NCBI GenBank assembly: GCA_014905825.1
Contig: JACGCN010000053.1
Coordinates: forward strand, 62,001 to 126,000
Length of the DNA stretch: 64,000 bases
From: Lyophyllum atratum
Taxonomy: Eukaryota > Basidiomycota > Agaricomycetes > Agaricales > Lyophyllaceae
Direction: 5' to 3'
In this document: positions 55,101-64,000 of the stretch, in pieces
How the letters are laid out: each line of letters begins with the position of its first letter
Numbering within the stretch: position 1 is the first letter of the stretch
Translations under genes and position numbers: made by a program
Notes under the pieces: model-generated
The model's input: the letters and a program-made list of their open reading frames with translations, nothing else
The model's database searches: none
What the model was told of the DNA's origin: nothing

Positions 55101-56470
55101 TTGGAAAATCTATACTGGTTCGATTAAGGACCTTTTCACGCGAGAGTGAAAGGAATTACTTGCCTCTAGCTTCAAGGCATTCCATAACTTCCGCGCGGAG
55201 ATGCGGGCTAATGTGGAGCCATAAACTGGCAGACACAATGACATTGTTTGGAGGGTGTCTCTCTGGGAAAGCAATGAGCGAATGAGAGATGCATCAGTGA
55301 AAGAGCTATGCCTTTGTGGTAGGCGAGCCAGCAGTGAGTTTCTCCAAGAAGACAGGAACAGCCATTGGGCCAAACGACGGTGAGGCGTTAAGGGAGCCTC
55401 TATTGGATCCAACGTCAACTCTGTTACGTAGTGTAAACTTGTAGCCCTTACCTGAGCGCCTTCTGCAGATCTTCGGTGGTGATTCCATAAGGATCATTTG
55501 GTGGAGGTCTGAATGTAATCGGGAAATAGCAATATGTAATGTTAAATAAGGACTGTAAAAGTGGTCTTGTTAAAAACAAAATGATTCACAGGGGAGAGAA
55601 TACGCACTTCGACGTGATCAGATATATCGAATTCTATGAGGATCACACGAGCAATCGCAAAGGCAACGAGCAAGTTACGAGGGTCCTTTTCTCCTTCCGC
55701 TAGCGAGATATATCCTGCAATAAAGGCTTTTCCCATAGCCTTGAGAGCTACCATGTGTGAGAAGCGAGGGGAAGAGATTGAACATCTCACAAACCATCTC
55801 GGTTCCGTGCCATGAGGTTATCTATTATCGAGAAAACTTGGAACCTAACCGAATGAACGATGGCTTTCATTTTGACGTGCCGAAAGAGACTTGGGGTGAA
55901 GGAGTATGAGACTAGAAGGATATAGGTATAACTTGGTCTTACGCCTGTGTGATGGTTGTAGCCTCCATAGCAGAGCATGCGGGTAGAGTCGTCAGCGTAT
56001 TTAATCCCTTCAATGAAGGGATTATTGTCTCTGTGTCGTCCAATTTGCCGCAGTAGAAGGTCGTTAGAACGCGAACTGCGTGATGACTAGTGAGGCAAAA
56101 TGACAGGAGATGATCATTGGACGTCTTTACCAGATTGTCGATTGAGTTTCTCTGGGGGGAAACGACTTAAGACCATAGATAGGAAGTCGACACCTGTAGA
56201 CTCGGGATCAGTCTCAAGATGGGCAACGTTTCGTCGGGTTTCTGAGTGGTACCCTTTGTCCGTAGTTCATCTTCCTCGGAGGTGAGATATTCCCCAAGGG
56301 CTTTAACAACGTCGAGTAGCGTAATCCTGTCATTGGACATCTCTGTCATCTTCTCAGTTGCTGCATGATAAGGACTTGTATTTCGGAGGCATGCCTGATA
56401 CCGTTTGCTCTATCTCTTCATCTCTTGCAGATGCCATCCATGTTCCAACGAGTCTCTCTGCAGACGCCAT
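52171..56470 (-). CDS. MET18: MMS19/Met18 cytosolic Fe-S assembly (CIA targeting) protein
   Basis: HEAT-repeat adaptor of the CIA targeting complex, delivering Fe-S clusters to nuclear DNA-repair and replication enzymes. A short first exon (56402-56470) encodes MASAERLVGTWMASARDEE plus IEQT, then after an intron MSNDRITLLDVVKALGEYL. Family landmarks: AGYISLAEGEKDPRNLLVAF, NDPYGITTEDLQKALR across an intron, FLDPNEVSNRPPILLLLADL. The C-terminal HEAT block is VLHPSKATVLRELAKVLDDP followed by KRSVRKEAVDTR. Beyond this, unspliced reading stops soon, but splicing 52246-52305, a 9-nt exon (52237-52245) and intron 52190-52236 gives EAVDTRTVWFKYNG, matching the family ending (human ...EAVSARGEWFLL). 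Divergent from NDUFAF7 across 179 bp. Confidence 0.9.
52237..52245 (-). other. 9-nt microexon of MMS19
   Basis: Minus-strand GACGGTCTG between a CCCACAG acceptor and a GTAAGAG donor. With a split Arg codon before and a split Trp codon after, it supplies R-T-V-W and restores the conserved C-terminal WF. The flanking introns are 60 and 47 nt; the final coding exon is 19 nt (52171-52189). Confidence 0.65.
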
Positions 56471-56649
56471 GGCTGCTGTCCGATGGCTTTGGCGATATAA
56501 TATCGTCCGAGAAGGTCGAGAGACAGAAATGGACTTTATTTGTCACGTGTGGACCAGGGGCGTCGCGTTGCCGGCTGCCCTGAAGACTTGTTTTCCTCCG
56601 AGTCCGAGTCCGAGTTGCACTGTTCATGTTCTGACTGGCCGTACCGCAC
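56471..56649. promoter_or_regulatory. Bidirectional promoter MMS19 / NDUFAF7
   Basis: 179 bp between divergent ATGs, once the first MMS19 exon at 56402-56470 is included. No specific motif recognised. Confidence 0.55.
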
Positions 56650-58382
56650 ATGCTACCTTTGGGCACAGTGTCCTCCCCATGTCTGTGGAAACGTTCTACG
56701 CATGACCTCCTGCGTCGCGCTCTTTCCTCGACCCCCTCCCGAGCGAAAACTAAGCTGCCCATCAGAAAGGATCCCAATGTGCCGCACGACAAGTGGAACT
56801 ACAACGTTTCGCCATTTCTTCAGACTTCGGATACCAAGGATACGGAATTCAAGACCGTTGACGCGAACTCTTTGGAAAATGTAACTCAACCTCCACGCGG
56901 AGTAAAGATGCTTGTGCGCGACTTCATCGAGGATTCCTTGTACAATCCAAACTACGGATACTTTCCCAAGCAAGCGACTATATTCAACGCCGACAACAGC
57001 ACCGTAGATTTCGCGTCGTTGAGGGATACAGCTGAATTCCAGGAGGAGGTTGGTCAGAAGTATGCGGCATATGGTGCCGACAGACATGATGGTCCTGGCA
57101 GGCAACTGTGGCATACTCCAACGGAGCTCTTCAAAGTGCGTGATGTATGCCGCCCGTAACCCTACGCAACGATTTATTCCGTTGTATCTGATAGCCTTGG
57201 TATGGTCGCGCGATTGCCCAATGTCTTGTGGCCGAATATCTGCTCAAATACTTCCCTTACGAGGATTTCATCTTATATGAAATTGGCGCAGGCAACGGAA
57301 CGTTGGCCATGGACATTCTGAACTACCTGCAGGAACAATATCCCGAAGTGTATGAGAGGACACGGTACAATATCATTGAGATCAGTGATAGCCTTGTCAC
57401 GTTACAGAAGGAGCGGTTAGCCAAGGTTCACCCAGGCGTTCAAGTTGTCCATAAGAGTATCTTTCATTGGAAGACGAGGGAGCCTGCACCTTGTTATTTT
57501 ATTGCGATGGAGGTCATCGTGAGTGGTCGCTCTAGCATGCACAACCTGTCTATCCCTTAACCGTTGTTCCAGGACAATTTCGCTCATGATTTAGTTCGAT
57601 ACGACCTTCGTACAATGGAACCTTATCAAGGCATGGTTACCATAGATTCCCAGGGTGATTTTGACACAATCTACGCTCCCGTCACCGATCCTTTGATTTC
57701 CGAGTTCTTGGAACTTCGGCGCCGACTTGGGCACAGTTTACCTGTCAGTAGAATCCTACAATCTTCGGAGGCCTTGCGGAAGCTTTACCTATCCCTCCCA
57801 TTCGCTCCAAACTTATCCAAGGAGGAATATATACCGACCCGCCTTGTCAGCCTTCTGCGTATCCTCCGCAACCACTTCCCTCGACATCGGCTTCTCCTTT
57901 CCGACTTTTCATCGCTCCCCGACACAATTCCTGGCGTTAACTCTCCCGTTGTTCAAACACGGTTTCGAAATGTTACAGTGCCTTGCAGCACACTTCTCGT
58001 GAGGCAAGGGTACTTCGATATCTTCTTCCCTACCAACTTCGAACGCCTGCGGGACATGTATGAGTACATGATCTCACATGCTCCTCAGCCAAGCAATCCG
58101 GATCCAGATCTTTCCTTGCCAATGCGAGCTACGCCATTGATGACCACCTCCACTTCCATGTCCCTCGGTGAGGACTTTTTTTCCTCGCGACAACTTAGCA
58201 ATCGCAGAAGTCCCCTGGATGGTGTCACTTCAGCCAGCGGACTCCCTGTGGGGGAAAGAAAATCGAGCGTGTTCACGCATTCGGAATTCATGGAAACATA
58301 CGGGGATCTCAACAAGACTCGCTTGCAGAACGGGGAGAATCCAATGCTTGACTTCTATAAAAATGTCAAGTTCCTGTTCTAA
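56650..58382 (+). CDS. NDUFAF7: Mitochondrial protein arginine methyltransferase NDUFAF7/MidA
   Basis: SAM-dependent methyltransferase that modifies an Arg of a complex I subunit during assembly in the mitochondrial matrix. ATG at 56650 with a basic presequence (KRSTHDLLRRALSSTPSRAK). Family blocks: LVRDFIEDSLYNPNYGYFPK, LWHTPTELFK, then after an intron PWYGRAIAQCLVAEYLLKYF. The SAM motif I is YEIGAGNGTLAMDIL, followed by YNIIEISDSLVTLQKERLAK. The post-I/acceptor region APCYFIAMEVI continues across an intron as DNFAHDLVRYDLRT. The C-terminal domain (FPRHRLLLSDFSSLPD, GYFDIFFPTNFERLRDMYEY) ends DFYKNVKFLF. It has two introns. Its 3' end lies 34 bp from the convergent methyltransferase gene's stop. 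Confidence 0.94.
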
Positions 58383-58416
58383 CTGGTAATGCTGGCGGTT
58401 ACTGGGTAACAAGGGT

Positions 58417-59475
58417 CTATGTACGGATAATGTATAAATAATAATGGAATGCTTCCCCTAATTGTTTAATTTCCAGCGTTGTTCCAGGCCGAGTCAGATA
58501 TCGCTTTCGGAAATGGGGCTGTCCAAACGTGAGGTATAGAAATACCCCTTTGCCCTTGCGAAGTACCCTGCAGTAAGGTCAGCAACAACCCTCTGAGCAT
58601 TTCCGTCAAGAAATCTTGGACCTTAATGCCTCATCTACCTCTTTCGTACAATCTTGGATAACCTGCTCTGGAGGATCCTGTTTTTTTGTAAGAAATATCC
58701 GCTTGTACTTTCTTGATTTGAACGCACCCAAACGTCCCCTTTAGATGTCATCATGGCATCCATGGTCCCTGGATTTCTTGTCAGTAGGCAAACGATGCAG
58801 GTGCCTCATAATCTACCTTTATCAATTGCAACATCGAATGAATTGTCGTCGAACTGCAGATCTCGCACATCCATTTCATGCCCTGTAGAACAAAAAGTAA
58901 AATATAATGTCAGCCTTGCTATCTACGCGGTAAAAGCCTTTGATCCTCCTCACATTCCATCTCTGGTCGAAGATTTTGGTGCCGGTGCCGCATTTGTTCC
59001 ACAACAACAGATGAGTACTGTTATCGGTTTGATTAAGTTTATTTTATCCCAATCGTCATGGCTCACGGACATCTAGGTTGACAATCGTTTTATAGCCATC
59101 TTCCCACATCTCGACAGACATTAAATATCAAAGGATCTGCTTGTGATACCTTCCAAGCTCACCTCCTCTGAAAGTTGGGAATTTCCACATCCAAGCATTA
59201 GAATTCGTGATCCTTTGTCCGGGATTAGATCCCTTATAAACGGCGCAAGATCTGCATAAGACTTGAACCAGTCAAAATGAGCATCTTCTTCGGCCTCCCT
59301 GACGCGTTCGGGGTGAGGTTCAAGTAATCAAGCGCCACTGCATGCGGAAATAAAGTACTGTTTGTAACGGTGATCCCTGAGTGAAACATATTTTAACATG
59401 TCAATTTCATGAGCAGCTATTGACCTACCAATATTCCTTGGTGCCATATTCCTCGTTCTTAGCTGGAAGGTTCAT
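58417..59475 (-). CDS. Class I SAM methyltransferase, EEF1AKMT4/METTL13-like, nine short exons
   Basis: No long open frame marks this gene; it appears only when short introns are removed. ATG at 59475: MNLPAKNEEYGTKEYW | DHRYKQ | EAEEDAHFDWFKSYADLAPF IRDLIPDKGSRILMLGCGNS QLSEE (SAM motif I) | MWEDGYKTIVNLD | YSSVVVEQMRHRHQNLRPEM E | WHEMDVRDLQFDDNSFDVAI DKG | TMDAMMTSKGDVW | DPPEQVIQDCTKEVDEALR | VLRKGKGVFLYLTFGQPHFR, ending LGEAFHYYLYIIRT. Eight introns of about 45-65 nt; the one after NLD starts GTCCGT. This matches the protein-lysine methyltransferase family of human EEF1AKMT4 (N-terminal ECE2 locus) and its fungal relatives. Target residue unknown here; eEF1A is a guess by family. The first exon spans 59429-59475. 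Confidence 0.88.
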
Positions 59476-60090
59476 GATAATTTTAGAGGAACACACCAAA
59501 CAAATCCGACGATGATCGATGATTGCTGTGGCAGTGCTATGTACCCATTCGTGAAGTGGAACCATCATGTGGCCGCTTCTTGTTATCCTGGACTTCGTTG
59601 ACTTGCGCTTCCTGCTCTTGGCTCCTTTGGATTTGAATTCTTCGTTTATTTAGTGACCGCCCCGTCATAGGAACGAGAATGATATGTTCGTGTCAAACTC
59701 TGGGATCCATCATTCAGCAAGGCCTTCCGGGACGATCAATTAAAACTTGAGCATTGACAACCGTCAGCAGCTCCGAAGCTGCACCTCTAAATTCTTTCAC
59801 GCTCCTCGATGCCTCGGGATGCATACTAGCGGCTCAGCCTACCTAGTCCATCATATTCTGCGCTTTGCGATTAGGGCGTGTCTCTTGCTGTCAAATGCCA
59901 TCGGGATGCTTTTCAGGGGAGCGGAAGTGCAGCAATCAGTCTTTGGATGTCATTTGTTTGATGAGATCAATGGTTATGACAATTCTACTGCCATTAATGC
60001 GCCGCACTGTCATGTCGAGACGGTCCCTTCTTGTCCCTTTTCCCCCTCCCTTATTCGCCTTTGTTGCTGGATGCAGCATACACAGATATC
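59476..60090. other. Divergent region between methyltransferase and membrane-protein gene
   Basis: 615 bp. It holds the methyltransferase promoter and probably the true 5' end of the membrane-protein gene. An ATG at 60012 opens a signal-peptide-like frame (MSRRSLLVPFPPPLFAFVAG) that is out of phase with the downstream exons. I could not find an intron that joins them. Confidence 0.4.
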
Positions 60091-60847
60091 ATGGCTCCCC
60101 TTATAATGTTGGATCGTCTGAACGAGCTTTATGGACGCACATCACCAGTCGAGTCTGAGCCTGAGTCGCACCACGATCGCGGTGTATCTGGTACGACGCC
60201 AATCTATGATAATGGTAAGTTTATCGTATCTCTGCCGTATACGCTGCTCACGCTTCATCTTGTAACGCAGATACTAGCCTTGCCCTTGATGGGCTCGATG
60301 TAGTTTCAGTATCAAGATCCCAGCCTAATGATCAGAGCATTGCAGAATCATCGACACCTTCGTCCTTGATGTCAAAGTCTCCGCCGCCTACGACCGCCGA
60401 TACACTTTACATGGAAAGTCCAAGCGTAAATCTCTTGATCACGTCGGCGGATGAACCTCTTCACGATATGGCAAAGGACAAATACAGAATTGGGGAGATT
60501 GTAGGAGGCACAATAGGCGGGGTCGCCTTCATAGTGCTATGCATCGTTCTCTTCTTTCTCTACCAGCGACGTAGGGCAAGAAACTCCTGTAAGAATCATG
60601 TTCCTTAGTTTTGGCCCCGCTGAGGTTTTTGCATCACCTAGCACCATATGTTATGGGTCCCCTACAGGCGTCTCTTCCAATGTCGAAAGAAGCGTTCACA
60701 TCACCGAGATATAGCCACTATGGGTTGTCGTTCAGTGCCTCCGCTCCTCCTTCGACGGACTCTCTTACGCCTATGCCTCACAAATCGCACAAGTCGCGGA
60801 GCAATTTGAGCGATCATGTCATCGTGTCGAGTTGGCACGGAGTTTGA
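60091..60847 (+). CDS. Single-pass membrane protein, Ser/Thr-rich ectodomain, start uncertain
   Basis: Minimal model from ATG 60091: MAPLIMLDRLNELYGRTSPV, an intron after TPIYDN, a Ser/Thr/Pro-rich segment (SRSQPNDQSIAESSTPSSLM, KSPPPTTADTLYMESPSVNL), a membrane segment with Gly-rich start (IVGGTIGGVAFIVLCIVLFF), then a basic stop-transfer (YQRRRARNSS). A second intron, beginning just after the basic stretch, leads to a cytosolic tail (YSHYGLSFSASAPPSTDSLT, PHKSHKSRSNLSDHVIVSSW) ending HGV. This layout is common among small basidiomycete surface proteins of unknown function. With no signal peptide in the minimal model, the 5' end is probably incomplete; an upstream ATG at 60012 in another frame looks like one. 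Function unknown. Confidence 0.55.
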
Positions 60848-61086
60848 TGAATTTTTTATTTGGGATTATGGACGGACTCCTTTCTCATCACGCATCGGAC
60901 ACTCATCCATTTTTACTATCTACATTAGCCGATATTTATAATGTTCACGGTTGGACTTTTTCCTCATCGCACATCGGACGCTTATCCATTCATTACCTAT
61001 GCAACTGACAATACTGCTAGCTTACTTTTTGTCCATTCCAAAATTTGTATTCATTGCAAGGACAATAAATGACTATCTGATCATGA

Positions 61087-62484
61087 CTATAGGAAGAAAG
61101 TCCGTCTTGTTGTCTCCAATTCAGGCTGAAAGAAAAGAATGGGTGTAAGCCATCGTGTGCGTTTCACGAGGGAATGACATACCTTCCATGCCCATAGATA
61201 TTCGTCTGTTTTCGGGGGAACGACTGGTTTGGGAGGCTCAGCGTCACCAGATCCTGCTGCGTCCTTCGTAGGTTGGACCTCTGCCTTGTCGCTCTTTTCT
61301 TCTTCTTCGAATGGGCTAACATCAAATTCTAGGGGCTGAGGTGCCTCTCCGAAGTTCTGCACTGCTGGAATTCCCTTCTTCAACCAACGGAGCTTGAGGG
61401 TAAAGCGAGGTCCAATTTCCTGCAAGGCTACCTTCTCAGTCGAACGAAAGGCATATCTACGACGGCGGTCAAGTCGCTTCTCAAGCTTAAATTGATCTAT
61501 CAGACATACCTGTGTCTCCGGAAGAAGAGGAAATCTCTTTGGTTGTGAAGCGTCACGACCTGTCTTCCTTGGAACTCGGGCAGAGGAGGAAATGTCGTTT
61601 GGAACATGCGCCCTACGGCGTGTCCTAGGCGTGTAACGAAGCCGTTCAGAACAAGTTCTGGATGATGAGGTGTTGCACGGGCATGTCCCTAAGATGACAA
61701 GTTGAGGTTCGGTAACAGGACGTTATCACAAGGGCCACATACGAATATTTGTTTTGTCAGTTCGATAGAGGTCAGTTTGAAGTAAGCGGATGGACCGCTT
61801 GGCAGATGAACGAGAGTGATGGCGTCTATGGTAGATTAGAAGTTATAAACACTTCTAAAGTACGAAAAGATATGGGACGTACTTGGTTTCTTCATGTCTT
61901 CGTTGACCACCACCAGATGTTTATACTGACGTCCAGCAGCCCAACCAGCTATTCGTCCCATTTCGAAGCCTTTCCCCTTTTTCCTTCGGATAAACTCTGC
62001 ACCTGGAAACACGCCAACCAATTCGTCGCAAAACTCATATGTCGCTTTCGATGCCTTCGGCGAAGTCGTGATCAAGATCTTCGGCGGTATACTGGGGTCA
62101 TCCGTGGAAGTAAAATAAGACGCGAATGGGTCGGACGCAAGGTCTGCTGCTGCCCTCGTCCAACTGCTCTTGCGACAACGATGGGCCAGCCTCGTTAGGA
62201 TTGGCAGTCAAGATCGAGGGATCAAACTCTCGCATGTTATCGAGTGTCCGAGGGACATTTTCTGCTAGACGTTTCTGGAGAGTGATTGAGAGTCATGAAC
62301 AGCTCTAATTTGCGTTGCAATTGCAGCTGACCTTCTTCGCAGCGGGATCATTGGCCTCCAGCTTCGCCTGCGCCAGTCGCCTCTGTAGTTTCTCCTGGCT
62401 CTTAGCCTTCTTGTTTTTCCTAGAGATTTCCTCCCGTTTCAGTTTATTCTTGATGGTCGAGGGTTGAAATCGAGAGGACGACAT
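61087..62484 (-). CDS. RPF1: Ribosome production factor 1 (RPF1, Brix domain), with an apparent frameshift
   Basis: Nucleolar factor for 60S assembly and ITS2 processing. ATG at 62484: [20 protein letters not shown] then a Lys/Arg-rich helix. The next exon has [20 protein letters not shown], then [20 protein letters not shown] in a different frame. The Brix domain follows: [130 protein letters not shown] final intron leads to [12 protein letters not shown]. The frame jump sits at the CCC run 62153-62155 (GGG on the coding strand): one base fewer gives [17 protein letters not shown]1 is essential in yeast, so an assembly error is the simplest reading. Confidence 0.9.
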
Positions 62485-62728
62485 GGTGATTCCTGGAGTT
62501 CTGTGTAGCCCTCCTTCAATTTGTTCGAAGTGATCGACTTGGGAACATTTTCTGCGCACCCCTAGATTATAACACACGTAAATAATCCGAACTTGGCTCA
62601 ACTTTGGACTTCCAGCTCAAAATTGGCTCAAGATATAGATAGAGGTTACAGAGCAATTCCAAGAGTGGTTAATGCCTACATGGTATACTTATGGCACACA
62701 AGGAGCTCTTTTACAATTGATTTCCCCC
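62485..62728. other. Intergenic: RPF1 5' side and carnitine acetyltransferase 3' side
   Basis: 244 bp between two minus-strand genes; RPF1 promoter presumably here. Nothing further seen. Confidence 0.5.
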
Positions 62729-64000
62729 CTATAGTCTAGACTTGCTAGTTTCCGCATGCAAATTGTAAAGATCCTCCGCAGCCCTTGCTATCTCCTCGCA
62801 AAACTTGGCATTGGGCATCTCTTTCCTTGATGTGATGGTATATTGCAGACGATCTGATGAGTTTTCAGTAAGTTAGAAGATCTAATACTTGGAAGGAGAG
62901 GGATCTCCTACCATCATAACCCGTCATATATGCGACTCCGAAACCATCGGGGACCACCTGCAAAATTAACGTGTCATCAGTGCACCAATGAATGAAGGAA
63001 GCCAATGAACCTCGCCCCAGCCATAGACAGGGAAATGTTTCGAAAATATAGCTGACGTGCTCAGCACCCAGTAGCTCGACCTGAGGAAGACAGGGTCTGC
63101 GAAAAGAGCATGTAGCTCTTCGCCCTCCTTCAAGACCTTTTTTAGACCTGCGATGAGTAAGATAACCATGACTTGATTGGAGAATACGTTTAAATGAGTT
63201 ACCAAACAAGTGGCGATCGACTCCCTCGCCCATTCCGGCGGTCTTCGCAAGGTTGACATGCTTCCCTACGGCTGCAGCGAAGAGCTTTTTCCTTTCGTCC
63301 TTCCCAATGTCGTTATTGTCCATACTCGCGACCCAAGCGTCAGATTCACTTGTGACAACCCGGATGGCCTCAGTGCGTCCTTTATAGAATTTCCGCGTCG
63401 TTGCAGCCTCGTACGTCCCACCAATCCGTTTCTCCTTGCCAATGAGGCGACGATAGGCTAATTGGATGATCATCTGCGCCCATGAATCTGGAGAAACGCC
63501 GAATTTCTTGATGGCAGCCTTTCCATACGATGTGAGCAGGAAACCAAGCTCCTGGCTATTGATAAGGTCCGCCGCAGCCTTATCGGCATCTGCGATAGCC
63601 TTGTTGATCGTGGGGGTGATGTCCCAGTCGAGAGGTGTAGGGGTAAGATGAGAGGCGGCTGGTGTGCCATGATCAAAGGCAGGATCGTGTAGCATATCCA
63701 GGATATCGTCGCATAACCTGACAGTGGGCGTTCCGTCCATAACAGAGTGCTCTCCCATTAACCCAGCGACAGCGTTGTCGAAGACGATAAATTGTACCGG
63801 CTTGTCGACCCAGCGGTTCCGGAGACCAACAGGAGCGCCATCACATAATTCACCGTGCCACAAGGCTCGGCTATGCTGAACGGGTGTGGTAGGCTTGTAT
63901 GTGTCCAAATTGATGGCAAAAGCGGCTGATTGAATGGCAGTTAGAATTGAGGCATTATGAGGAGAAGTCGCCAGATTTGCATAATCCTGGGAGAATTCTA
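62729..64000 (-). CDS. CAT2: Carnitine O-acetyltransferase (CAT2-like), 5' end beyond the window
   Basis: Transfers acetyl groups between CoA and carnitine for export from peroxisomes and mitochondria. Open from the right edge: DYANLATSPHNASILTAIQS, LDTYKPTTPVQHSRALWHGE, then the active-site block VAGLMGEHSVMDGTPTVRL with the catalytic His. The CoA-binding region is SYGKAAIKKFGVSPDSW, followed by YEAATTRKFYKGRTEAIRVV. C-terminal exons: GLKKVLKEGEELHALFADPV, STSAIFSKHFPVYGWGE, VVPDGFGVAYMTGYDDRLQY, KEMPNAKFCEEIARAAEDLY. The protein ends KSRL, and SRL fits the peroxisomal PTS1 consensus [SAC][KRH][LM]. In yeast, Cat2 is dual-targeted; whether this one has a mitochondrial presequence cannot be seen here. 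Confidence 0.93.

Noticed and set aside
58753..59076. 107-codon plus-strand ORF
   Set aside because: Antisense to exons and introns of the spliced methyltransferase gene, which has strong protein similarity on the minus strand.

Overview
This is nuclear DNA of a filamentous basidiomycete, most likely an Agaricomycete. Genes are tightly packed on both strands and cut by many short GT-AG introns of about 47-65 nt. The proteins are fungal or eukaryotic housekeeping families, with fungal secreted pectinases and a fungal ZIP transporter. I cannot name the species. I see no tRNA, rRNA, CRISPR array, transposon or large repeat.

Layout. 0-10 kb: 3' part of SF3B1 (+), AP-1 gamma adaptin (-), GH47 alpha-mannosidase A (-), ERV1 sulfhydryl oxidase (-). 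10-22 kb: alpha/beta hydrolase (+), ZIP zinc transporter (-), ZNHIT2 (-) head to head with the DBP9 helicase (+), ribosomal protein uS10/RPS20 (-), glycerol kinase (-). 22-31 kb: GH47 mannosidase B (-), AP180 clathrin adaptor (+), NASP/Sim3 histone chaperone (+), then a gap holding a relic of a FAD monooxygenase. 31-44 kb: HEATR5/LAA1 (-), a broken GH28 polygalacturonase (-) divergent from a CE8 pectin methylesterase (+), PRO2 (-). 44-52 kb: ATP synthase alpha (-) divergent from mitochondrial bL21 (+), PRP40 (-), an intronless protein of unknown function (+). 52-64 kb: MMS19 (-) divergent from NDUFAF7/MidA (+), a nine-exon methyltransferase gene (-), a single-pass membrane protein (+), RPF1 (-), and carnitine acetyltransferase (-) running off the right end.

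Themes. Splicing: SF3B1 (U2), PRP40 (U1) and ZNHIT2 (U5 assembly). Clathrin traffic: AP-1 gamma, AP180 and the AP-1 accessory LAA1. Ribosomes: DBP9, RPF1, uS10 and bL21m. Mitochondria and Fe/S: ATP1, bL21m, NDUFAF7, ERV1 and MMS19. Many neighbours are head to head over 116-570 bp and probably share promoters.

The most useful observations are fine-scale. A multi-exon methyltransferase gene has no long ORF to betray it. MMS19 has a 9-nt microexon and both GH47 paralogues share an 18-nt microexon. The pectinase pair carries disabling lesions. Single-base homopolymer frameshifts recur in RPF1, AP180 and GH28; since RPF1 is normally essential, assembly errors are a likely explanation for several of them. 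I do not see a convincing undescribed multi-gene system; most of the window is conserved housekeeping sequence.
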